Of a DNA stretch of 35,709 nt, positions 17,435 to 24,566 are shown piece after piece. The notes beneath the pieces were generated by a model. It was not told the DNA's origin. It saw only the letters and a program-made list of their open reading frames with translations, and did no database searches. The position numbers and the translations under genes are program-made. The stretch lies in the NCBI GenBank assembly GCA_020061585.1, contig JAGUXX010000086.1:1-35709 (forward strand), written 5' to 3'. The stretch's first letter is position 1. Every line of letters starts with the position of its first letter. Source of the stretch: Betaproteobacteria bacterium (GTDB taxonomy: Bacteria; Pseudomonadota; Gammaproteobacteria; Burkholderiales; Thiobacillaceae).

Positions 17435-17851
17435 TTATTTGCGTTCGCGCGGCAAACCCGCCTGTTCCCAGGCCATCATGCCGCCGGCGAGGTTGTACAA
17501 CTTTTCGAATCCGGCTTTCTTCAGCGTGCCGCAGGCGCTGCCGGAGCGCTGGCCGCTGCGGCAGACCGCGATGATCGGCTTGTCCTTGAACTTCTCCAGT
17601 TCGCCGAGCTTGTTCTTCAACTGGCCGAGCGGGATATGCCGGGCCTTGCCGATATGCCCGTCGGCCCACTCCGATTGCTCGCGTACATCAAGCACCAGCG
17701 CGTCTTCATGATTGAACAGCAGCACCGCTTCCTGCGGGCCGATCTGCTTGACGCCGGACAGTTTGCCGAACAAACCGCCGCCGCCGAGCAGCATGAACCC
17801 GGAAATGACGACCAGCAGCACCAGCCAGATGTTTTGAGTGATGAATTCCAT
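17435..17851 (-). CDS. yibN: Membrane-anchored rhodanese-like protein (YibN type)
   Basis: 138 residues: one N-terminal membrane segment (about 8-24, IWLVLLVVISGFMLLGGGGL) and a single rhodanese domain with LVLDVREQSEWADGHIGKARHIP and active loop CRSGQRSG (Cys97). Rhodaneses move sulfane sulfur through a Cys persulfide. The domain probably faces the cytoplasm. It begins 41 nt after the DUF2892-like gene and is followed 9 nt later by glutaredoxin 3. In E. coli YgaP a rhodanese domain and a DUF2892-type membrane domain are fused; here the two are neighbouring separate genes. Confidence 0.94.
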   Translation of the reverse strand: MEFITQNIWLVLLVVISGFMLLGGGGLFGKLSGVKQIGPQEAVLLFNHEDALVLDVREQSEWADGHIGKARHIPLGQLKNKLGELEKFKDKPIIAVCRSGQRSGSACGTLKKAGFEKLYNLAGGMMAWEQAGLPRERK

Positions 17852-17892
17852 GTATTACCTGTAACGGATTGCGAAGGGGCGCAAGTTTACCG

Positions 17893-18120
17893 TCAGTTGT
17901 TGCAGGCCACGCCACCTTCCTTGAATCCCAGCTTCTTCAGGATGCTCACCAGCGGACACAGCGTGGTGATGCCGGACTGGAACAGATTGAAGCCGACAAA
18001 GGCGGTAAACCACATCCAGCTCATCTGGCCGAGATCGGCCTGGCCGTTGAAATGCGCCAGCGCCAGGGACAGCATGATGAAAAAGCCGGCAACGATGCGG
18101 ACGATACGTTCGATGGTCAT
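17893..18120 (-). CDS. DUF2892 / YgaP-like small membrane protein
   Basis: 75 residues with two hydrophobic helices (about 7-23 and 34-51) and the typical start MTIERIVRIVAGFF and end GFNLFQSGITTLCPLVSILKKLG, which match the YgaP-type transmembrane family (PF11127). Two Cys residues, C55 and C73, the first in the conserved T-x-CP-x3-IL context. Inner membrane. GGAG lies 9 nt before ATG 18120; the gene begins 22 nt after the RND pump and ends 41 nt before the rhodanese. Genes of this family are often linked with ArsR regulators and sulfur-handling enzymes. Molecular role is unknown; a part in handling persulfide or forming a membrane dimer with the rhodanese is inference. Confidence 0.85.
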   Translation of the reverse strand: MTIERIVRIVAGFFIMLSLALAHFNGQADLGQMSWMWFTAFVGFNLFQSGITTLCPLVSILKKLGFKEGGVACNN

Positions 18121-18142
18121 ATGGGTTTCTCCAGGAAAAAAG

Positions 18143-21100
18143 TTAGTGCGATGCTTGCGGCGAGTCGCCGGCGACCGCCAGCTTTCTCTGCCACAGGTAA
18201 TACATCAACGGAATCACCACCAGGGTCAGCGCCGTCGACGCGAAAGTGCCGAAGATCAGCGATACCGCCAAGCCGCCGAACACCGGGTCGGTGATCATGA
18301 TCGCCGAGCCGAGGATGATCGCCAAGGCGGTCAACAGAATCGGACGGAAGCGTACCGCGCCGGCTTCGATCACCGCGCGTTCCAGGTCAAAGCCCTGCTT
18401 GCGGTAATCGAGGATGAAATCGATCAGCAGCAGCGAGTTGCGCACCACGATGCCGGCCAGGGCGATGACGCCGATCATCGAGGTGGCGGTGAACGCCTGG
18501 TCGGTGGCCCAGTGGCCGGGGAACACGCCGACCAGGGTCAGCGGAATGGCGCCCATGACGATCACCGGCAAGGCAAACGACTTGTAATAGCCGACCAGCA
18601 TCAGATAGATCAAAACCAGCGCGACGATGAACGCCGAGCCGAGATCGCGGAACACGTCCAGCGTCAGGCGCATCTCGCCGCCCCACAACAGCGTGTTTTC
18701 CACCACGTCCTTGGGACTGGCTTGAGTGAAACCGAGGTTGCCGGTGGTGAAGGTCGCGCCATTCGCCAGGGTCTTGCCATCGAGCATCTGGTCCAGCGCC
18801 AGCACCGCGTACACCGGACTGGACTTGAGCAGTTCGCCGCCGACCATGACCATGCTGTGCTGATCGCGGGCATAGATCGGCTTGGCCTCGATGACGCGTT
18901 CGACGCTGGCGATCGCCGACAGCGGCACCTGCATGCCGTGCGCGTTGGTGATGCGCAGATTCATCAGGGTTTCCGGTCCGGCGCGCAGTTCACGCGGCAG
19001 TCGCAGCTTGATGTCGATCGGTTCGCGCGCGCTTTCCACGTGCAGAGTGCCGATGTTGACGCCGCTGATGTAGTCGCGCAGCAACTTGGCGACCTGCCCC
19101 GGGGCGACGCCGGACAGCAGCGCCTTTTCGCTGTCCACATGAATGTGGAAGCTGTCGCTGTTGGCGGTTACCGAGTTGTCGACGTTGATCATGCCGTAGA
19201 TCTGTTCGAACGCCTGATTGATCTCCGGCGCCGCGCCGCGCAGCAGGTCATAGTCCGGACCGTACAGCTCGGCCAGGATCTGCGCCTGTACCGGCGGACC
19301 GGGCGGGGTTTCGTAAAGCTTGATGCGCGCGGCGGGGAATTGCTGGCGCACGCTGTTCAGCGCCTCGTCGAGCTGGATGGCGATGTCATGTGAAGCGTCA
19401 TCACGCTGATGCTTGTCGACAAAATTGACTCGCAACTGCGCCAGATTGCTGCCGCGCTTGATCATGTCGCCGCGCACCAGCGCCGCGAAGTCGATCGGCG
19501 CGGTCATGCCGAGGAAGGTCTGGTAGTCGGTGACGTGCGGATGCTTGCCGACGATATCGCCCACCGCGCGCGCCACCTGATCGGTCGCCGCCAGCGCGGC
19601 GCCGGCCGGCATGTCGACCTGCAACAACATGGTATTGGTATTGTCGTTCGGCAGCATTTTCAGTTCCACGCCGAACAGCGACAACGGCCCGTTCAAACCC
19701 GATGGACGGATGAACTGCCAGGCCGGCATCAGCATCGCGCCAGCCAATAGAGCCAGCACGACAACGAAGGTGATGTTGCGTTTCGCGCCGGAGCGGATCA
19801 GTGGCGTCAACACCGCAATGTAGGCGCGTTGCAGTCCGTCGGGGGGTTGCGCGCAGGGCTCTTCCAGGCACGGGGTACGCTCCATTTCCTCGCGCGCCGC
19901 CTTTTTCGCCAACCAGATGTTCGCCGCCCACGGCACCACCATATAAGCGATGACGATGGAGGCGATCATCGCCACCGGCACGTTGAACGGAATCGGCAGC
20001 ATGAACGGCCCCATCATGCCGGTCACGAAGGCCATCGGGATGAACGCCAGAATCACCGCGATGGTGGCGATATTGGTCGGGTTGCCGATTTCGTTGGTGG
20101 CGATCACCAGCACCTCGGCAAACGGTTTCTTCGAGCCGTGATGCAGATGCCGGTGGATGTTCTCGATCACCACGATCGCCGCGTCGACCAACAGGCCGAG
20201 CGACAGAATCAGCGCGAACAGGGTGATGCGGTTGATGGTCTGGCCGAATGCCAGGCCGACCGCCAGCACCACGAACAGAATCAACGGCACGGTCATGGTG
20301 ACGATGCCCGCCTCCCGCCAGCCGAGGAAGATCACCAGGATCAGCACCACGGAAGCGATGGCGATGCCCAGGTGCATGACCAGTTCATTGACCGCCGCGT
20401 CGGCTTTGGCGCCGTCATTGCGGGTCACGGCGACTTCGATGCCGGCCGGGATCGCCTGTTGTTGCAATTCCTCCAGCTTGGCCAGCACCGCGTCGGCGAC
20501 CACCACCGCGTTGGTGCCGGCCTTCTTGGCGATGGCAAGAGTCACGGCGGGATGCTCGCCGGCGGTCTTGCCGACGCTGGCCGGGCCGAAGGCGAAGCGC
20601 GTGGTCTGTTCGATTTCTTCCGCGCCATCCTCGATGCGCGCGATGTCCTTCAAATAGATTGCGCCGCCGGCGCGCGAGGCACCCACCACGATCTTGCCGA
20701 CTTCCTCGGCGGAACCGAGAAACCCGGCCAGGCGCAACGGCACGCCGCGGTTATCCTGTACCAGTTCGCCCAAGGGGGCCGCGACGTTGGCGCCGCGCAG
20801 CATCTGGTCGATGCGGTCCAGGGTCAGTCCGGCGGCTTCCAGGCGTTGCGGATCGACCCAGACATTCACCGATTGGGCGCGACCGCCGACGATCTGGGTG
20901 AATGACACGCCCGGCACGTTGCGCAATTGCTCCAGCAGGCGCTGTCCGACCTGCCGCAGCCGGAAATCGTCATGCGCCGCGGAGGCCAGCGTCAGCGTCA
21001 TGATCGGCACGTCATCGACGTTGATCGGCTTGATCATGGGTTCCATCGCGCCGGGCGGGATGCGGTCCCAGTTCTGCATCAACTGGTTGTACATCTTGAC

Positions 21101-21457
21101 CAGGCTGTCTTCCTGGTTCTCGCCGACCTTGAACTGCACGGTGACCAGGCCGAAATCATTGGTGGCGTAGCCGAACGTATGATCGACGCCGGACTGCGCG
21201 TTCATGATCGCTTCCAGCGGCTTGACCACCAGATTATGGATCTCGGTGGCCGATGCCCCCGGCTTGGCGACGATGATGTTGGCCGCCGGCACGACGATCT
21301 GCGGGTTGTATTCGCGTGGCGTCACCACCAGCGCCAACAGGCCGGTCAGGGTCACCGCCAGGATGAACAGCGCGGTCAGCTTCGAGGTCAGAAAGCCTTG
21401 GGCAAGCTTGCCGGCCAGATTCAACGGCGCTTCTTGAGGGGTGTGGTTGTCGCTCAT
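18143..21457 (-). CDS. RND-family efflux pump, inner membrane permease subunit
   Basis: 1104 residues, AcrB-superfamily size. TM1 near 25-46, a large periplasmic loop, TM2-6 between about 360 and 500, a second periplasmic loop, and a TM7-12 block ending near 1090. Proton-motive-force-driven export from periplasm or membrane through a TolC channel. In the TM4 motif GLLVDAAIVVIEN the usual drug-pump Asp-Asp pair is D425-A426, as I recall for heavy-metal RND pumps (CusA type), but the Met/Glu relay of those pumps is not evident. So the substrate class is open. It starts 4 nt after the adaptor stop; followed by the DUF2892-like gene. Operon control is probably by the ArsR protein at 24069. Confidence 0.95.
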   Translation of the reverse strand: MSDNHTPQEAPLNLAGKLAQGFLTSKLTALFILAVTLTGLLALVVTPREYNPQIVVPAANIIVAKPGASATEIHNLVVKPLEAIMNAQSGVDHTFGYATNDFGLVTVQFKVGENQEDSLVKMYNQLMQNWDRIPPGAMEPMIKPINVDDVPIMTLTLASAAHDDFRLRQVGQRLLEQLRNVPGVSFTQIVGGRAQSVNVWVDPQRLEAAGLTLDRIDQMLRGANVAAPLGELVQDNRGVPLRLAGFLGSAEEVGKIVVGASRAGGAIYLKDIARIEDGAEEIEQTTRFAFGPASVGKTAGEHPAVTLAIAKKAGTNAVVVADAVLAKLEELQQQAIPAGIEVAVTRNDGAKADAAVNELVMHLGIAIASVVLILVIFLGWREAGIVTMTVPLILFVVLAVGLAFGQTINRITLFALILSLGLLVDAAIVVIENIHRHLHHGSKKPFAEVLVIATNEIGNPTNIATIAVILAFIPMAFVTGMMGPFMLPIPFNVPVAMIASIVIAYMVVPWAANIWLAKKAAREEMERTPCLEEPCAQPPDGLQRAYIAVLTPLIRSGAKRNITFVVVLALLAGAMLMPAWQFIRPSGLNGPLSLFGVELKMLPNDNTNTMLLQVDMPAGAALAATDQVARAVGDIVGKHPHVTDYQTFLGMTAPIDFAALVRGDMIKRGSNLAQLRVNFVDKHQRDDASHDIAIQLDEALNSVRQQFPAARIKLYETPPGPPVQAQILAELYGPDYDLLRGAAPEINQAFEQIYGMINVDNSVTANSDSFHIHVDSEKALLSGVAPGQVAKLLRDYISGVNIGTLHVESAREPIDIKLRLPRELRAGPETLMNLRITNAHGMQVPLSAIASVERVIEAKPIYARDQHSMVMVGGELLKSSPVYAVLALDQMLDGKTLANGATFTTGNLGFTQASPKDVVENTLLWGGEMRLTLDVFRDLGSAFIVALVLIYLMLVGYYKSFALPVIVMGAIPLTLVGVFPGHWATDQAFTATSMIGVIALAGIVVRNSLLLIDFILDYRKQGFDLERAVIEAGAVRFRPILLTALAIILGSAIMITDPVFGGLAVSLIFGTFASTALTLVVIPLMYYLWQRKLAVAGDSPQASH

Positions 21458-21461
21458 GGCC

Positions 21462-22553
21462 TTAACCCGAAATCCGGTCGCCGTTGTTCACCGCTTGCGC
21501 GTTGTCGGTCACCACGCGCTCACCCGGATTCAGGCCGGACAGGATTTCCACCCGATCGCCGTCGATCTTGCCGGTGCGCACCATGCGGTACTGCGCCAGA
21601 TTTTGCGCATCGACCACGAACACCCCGGTGATGCCGGCACGGTCCAGCACGGCGGCGGTCGGCACCGCCAGCACGCTGCGCACGCCGACCGGGAACAGCA
21701 CGCGCGCGAATGCGCCGCTGTTCAGGTTGTCGCCGGCGATATCCAGCTTGATCGTGTAGCTGTGCGTCATCGGGTCGGCCGCCGGGGAGATGTTCGCCAC
21801 CTTGGCGCTGATCGGCTGCGCCTGTCCGTCGACTTCAACCATCACGTTCTGACCGAGCTTGATGGTGTTGTACAGTGATTCGGATACGGTGGCGCGAACT
21901 TGCAGACGGCTCGGGTTTTCGAGCATCAGCACCGGATGGCCGGGCGCGGCGATGTCGCCTTCGTTGGCCAGCTTCTGGGTCACCACACCGTCGATCGGCG
22001 CGCTCACCGTCGCGTAGCGCATCTGCCCCTGCGCGGTGCCGAGACCCGCCTTGGCCTGTGCCGCGCGCGACTGGGCAATATCGTAATTGAGCTTCATCTT
22101 TTCGAATTGCTGACGGCTGACCACTTCGTCCTTGTACAGGTTTTCGAAGCGTTCGAAGTCGGCCTTGGCATCCCGCATCGCGTCTTCCGCCTGACGCAGA
22201 CCCAAACGTGCCTGCTCCACGGCGCCCTCGATATCGAGCGGGTCGATGGTGAACAGGCGCTGGCCGGTTTTCACCGTCTGACCTTCAACCACGGCGATGT
22301 CGCGGATATAGCCCATCAGGCGCGAGGCGACGCGTACCGATTCAAGCGCGACGACACTGCCGGTGACGGCGGTGGTGGCGGTGGCCTGGCTAGGCTCGAT
22401 CAGGCTGATTCCGGCCTGGACTTGGCGCGGTTCGGATTGCGCGGTTTTGGCCTGTTCCGCATCGGAACAAGCGGTCAATCCCAGCGGCAGGATCAACGAC
22501 AAGGCTAGAACCAGGGTCAGCGCGCGGGGCTGGGTGAGGGCGACTTTGGACAT
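21462..22553 (-). CDS. RND periplasmic adaptor (membrane fusion) lipoprotein
   Basis: 363 residues from ATG 22553, chosen because GGAG lies 6 nt upstream; a TTG four codons earlier is unlikely. Lipoprotein signal ending LGLTAC (Cys29), so it should be anchored in the inner membrane facing the periplasm. Barrel-sandwich halves (VASRLMGYIRDIAVVEGQTVKTGQRLF and ATVSAPIDGVVTQKLANEGDIAAPG) flank a coiled-coil hairpin of about 80 residues; beta-barrel and membrane-proximal domains follow (SPAADPMTHSYTIKL, VPTAAVLDR, GLNPGERVV). It links the RND pump to the TolC-like channel, which are encoded directly on each side (gaps 4 and 12 nt). Confidence 0.95.
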   Translation of the reverse strand: MSKVALTQPRALTLVLALSLILPLGLTACSDAEQAKTAQSEPRQVQAGISLIEPSQATATTAVTGSVVALESVRVASRLMGYIRDIAVVEGQTVKTGQRLFTIDPLDIEGAVEQARLGLRQAEDAMRDAKADFERFENLYKDEVVSRQQFEKMKLNYDIAQSRAAQAKAGLGTAQGQMRYATVSAPIDGVVTQKLANEGDIAAPGHPVLMLENPSRLQVRATVSESLYNTIKLGQNVMVEVDGQAQPISAKVANISPAADPMTHSYTIKLDIAGDNLNSGAFARVLFPVGVRSVLAVPTAAVLDRAGITGVFVVDAQNLAQYRMVRTGKIDGDRVEILSGLNPGERVVTDNAQAVNNGDRISG

Positions 22554-22565
22554 GTCCTGCTCCAA

Positions 22566-23951
22566 TCAAAGGGTATCTGCGGCGAGCACGCCAACCGCGC
22601 GCTTGAGTTCGGCGCGGTTGACGGCAAGTTCGTAACGGGCGGCGATCAGATCGGCGTTGGATTTGTCGAATTGGGCTTGCGCGGCGAGCAGTTCGATCAG
22701 CGTCGCCATGCCGTTTTCGTAGCGTTTCTTGACCAGACGCTGGGCTTCACTGGCCTGCTCCAGACCGGCTTCGCGGGCGATGATCTTGTCCTCCGCCTCC
22801 AGCGCCTTGCGCCGGGCATCGGTGACCTGATAGCCGAGGCCATCCTCGGCCTGACGCAATTTGGCGACCAGTTCGGAACGTTGCGCGGTGGCGCGATCGA
22901 TGCCGGCATTGTTGACGCCGCCATCAAACGCCGACCAGGACAGCACGCCGGCGACGGTATAGGAAGAGGCATCGAAGCCGAGATTCTTGTCGTTCCAGTC
23001 CTGCCGCAACATCATGTTGAATTGCGGTTTTTTGCCGGCGCGCGCGGCATCGACCTGAGCCCCGGCGCCTTCCAGTTGATTGCGTAAAGCGCGCAGGCCG
23101 GCATGCTCGTCAAGCGCCTGGGCGCGCAATTCGGCCGGCGCGCCGGGCAGCATCGCCGGCATCACCGGTTCGCCGACATCCAGCGGCTGATCCAGCGACA
23201 TGCCCATCAGCAGGGCCAACTGATTCAACGCGGCGGCTTCGGCATTGCGGGCTTCGACGATCTTGACCTGGATGTCTTGCAGATTGACCTTGGCCGACAG
23301 CACATCGCTTTTCACCACCATGCCCTGTTTGTGCAGGCTGTCGCTGATGCGCACATATTCCTCGGCGGCGGCGCGCGCCTCCTCGGTGACCTTGATATAG
23401 GCGCGCGCCGTATGTACGCCCTGATAGGCCATCAGCACCTGTTTGGTGAGTTGCTGCCGGGCGACTTCATCGCCGGCCTGCGCGGCGCGCACATAGGCTT
23501 TGGCGGTGTCGACATAGCTTTGCACCATGCCGCCGTTGTAAACCGGGACCAGCAGTTCGATGCGGGTGTTGAAGTTGTTGATCGAACCGGGGTGGTTCAG
23601 GTCGCGTGGCGTTACCGACAATACAGAGGGGTTTGCGGGATTGAATTCTCCCGCGCCGAAATCTCCGAACGTGGCATTGCGCTGCCCCAGCTTCATGCCG
23701 AATGCATTCATCGCATCGTTGCTGCGGGTGCCGGTCAGCGACAGATTGAGCTGCGGCAAGCGCTTGCCCGCAGCCTGTCGCGCCGCCGCCTGCGCCTGCT
23801 CGATCTGCGCCTGACTGATCGCCAGGTCGGGATTCTGCGCCAGCGCCTTGGCGACGCATTGCCGGTATTCCAGTTTTTCCGCCCAGGCGGCGTAGCTGCT
23901 TATCGCGAATACGCCGGCAAACAGCAGCCGGCCCAATAAAAGACTTTTCAT
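22566..23951 (-). CDS. TolC-family outer membrane efflux channel
   Basis: 461 residues with signal peptide (MKSLLLGRLLFAGVFAISSYAAWA, cleavage about 24/25). Two outer-membrane-efflux repeats: ALAQNPDLAISQAQIEQAQAAAR, LPQLNLSLTG, LLVPVYNGGMVQSYVDTAKAY in the first half, and LDEHAGLRALRNQLEGAGAQVDAARAGKKPQ, LSWSAFDGGVNNAGIDRA in the second, with long helices typical of the periplasmic tunnel. First gene of the efflux set; GGAG about 8 nt before the ATG. Its promoter carries a palindrome overlapping the -10 box, so this gene marks the regulated start of the pump operon. Confidence 0.95.
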   Translation of the reverse strand: MKSLLLGRLLFAGVFAISSYAAWAEKLEYRQCVAKALAQNPDLAISQAQIEQAQAAARQAAGKRLPQLNLSLTGTRSNDAMNAFGMKLGQRNATFGDFGAGEFNPANPSVLSVTPRDLNHPGSINNFNTRIELLVPVYNGGMVQSYVDTAKAYVRAAQAGDEVARQQLTKQVLMAYQGVHTARAYIKVTEEARAAAEEYVRISDSLHKQGMVVKSDVLSAKVNLQDIQVKIVEARNAEAAALNQLALLMGMSLDQPLDVGEPVMPAMLPGAPAELRAQALDEHAGLRALRNQLEGAGAQVDAARAGKKPQFNMMLRQDWNDKNLGFDASSYTVAGVLSWSAFDGGVNNAGIDRATAQRSELVAKLRQAEDGLGYQVTDARRKALEAEDKIIAREAGLEQASEAQRLVKKRYENGMATLIELLAAQAQFDKSNADLIAARYELAVNRAELKRAVGVLAADTL

Positions 23952-24004
23952 GACAACGCTCCAGGTTTGGACGCCGATCCCGCGTCCAGGCTGGCAGCGC
24001 GAGA

Positions 24005-24048
24005 TATATTAGATGTCGCTAATATACACGATCAGTAATTTTTATCAA
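24005..24048 (-). promoter_or_regulatory. Efflux operon promoter with operator over the -10 box
   Basis: On the minus strand: -35 TTGATA (24043-24048), 16-bp spacer, -10 TATATT (24021-24026), start near 24014. A perfect inverted repeat TATATTAG-N6-CTAATATA (24005-24026) covers the -10 box and start site, where a bound dimer would block RNA polymerase. It lies between the ArsR gene and the TolC-like gene. ArsR-family repressors bind AT-rich palindromes of this kind; that the neighbouring ArsR binds here is inferred. Confidence 0.75.
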
Positions 24049-24068
24049 GCCATAAAATAAATTACTGA

Positions 24069-24386
24069 CTACTTGGCGAAGCCGCAGAAGACATCGCGCA
24101 TCATGCCGATCAGTTGCAGTGTACGGGTATCGCCAACCCGGTAGTACACCCGGTTGGCGTCCTTGCGAGTACGCAGCACGCCCTTGTCACGCAAAATGGC
24201 CAGATGTTGCGAGATATTGCTTTGCGAAGTTCCAACGCTTTCTACAATATCCTGCACGCTGATTTCCTTGTCGCCCAGCACGCACAGTATCTTGAGCCGC
24301 AAGGGATGCGACATCGCTTTCAGCGCGCGTGACGCCTGTTCGATGTGTTCGTCCTTGTCTATCAATTCTGTGGACTCGATGATCAT
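24069..24386 (-). CDS. ArsR-family repressor with BigR/SqrR/HlyU-type cysteine pair
   Basis: 105 residues. Winged-helix ArsR fold: LKAMSHPLRLKILCVLGDKEISVQDIVESVG, recognition helix SQSNISQHLAILRDKGVL, wing RTRKDANRVYYRV and a C-terminal dimer helix ending DVFCGFAK. The only cysteines are C35 and C101, 66 residues apart, the same positions and spacing as the persulfide-sensing pair of SqrR (41/107), BigR (42/108) and HlyU (38/104) as I recall them. Metal-site motifs of ArsR/SmtB (CxC) are missing. GGAG 6 nt before ATG 24386. The gene lies directly upstream of the regulated efflux promoter and in a cluster with rhodanese, DUF2892-like, glutaredoxin and thioredoxin genes. Family is sure; the inducer (sulfane sulfur or another oxidant) is inference. 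Confidence 0.92.
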   Translation of the reverse strand: MIIESTELIDKDEHIEQASRALKAMSHPLRLKILCVLGDKEISVQDIVESVGTSQSNISQHLAILRDKGVLRTRKDANRVYYRVGDTRTLQLIGMMRDVFCGFAK

Positions 24387-24441
24387 TGCGGGCTCCGTGC
24401 TGGCAAGAATAGGGTAATGAAGAATGCGTCAAAGACAATCT

Positions 24442-24522
24442 CGGAATGCGGTCATTCCGGTTTCGCTGGAATAACCGTACTGACTCTGCAGTATATCCTC
24501 TAAAGTATTCAAATATACTAAA
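24442..24522. promoter_or_regulatory. Intergenic operator candidates between arsR-type gene and gpmI
   Basis: Two palindromes lie in the 180-bp divergent region: CGGAATG-CGGT-CATTCCG (24442-24459, perfect 7-bp arms) and TAAAGTAT-N6-ATACTAAA (24501-24522, two mismatches). The second has the same 8-N6-8 geometry as the efflux operator at 24005 and may be the autoregulatory site. Adjacent AT-rich sequence could hold promoters for either gene; none is clear-cut. Confidence 0.35.
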
Positions 24523-24566
24523 ATACCGCGCGAAAATCAGACCGCCAAATAAGCTAAAATCCGTTC

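Noticed and set aside
17108-19393. A 761-codon plus-strand open frame opposite the RND to trxC genes
   Set aside because: Crosses five recognised genes and their gaps on the other strand; compositional shadow.
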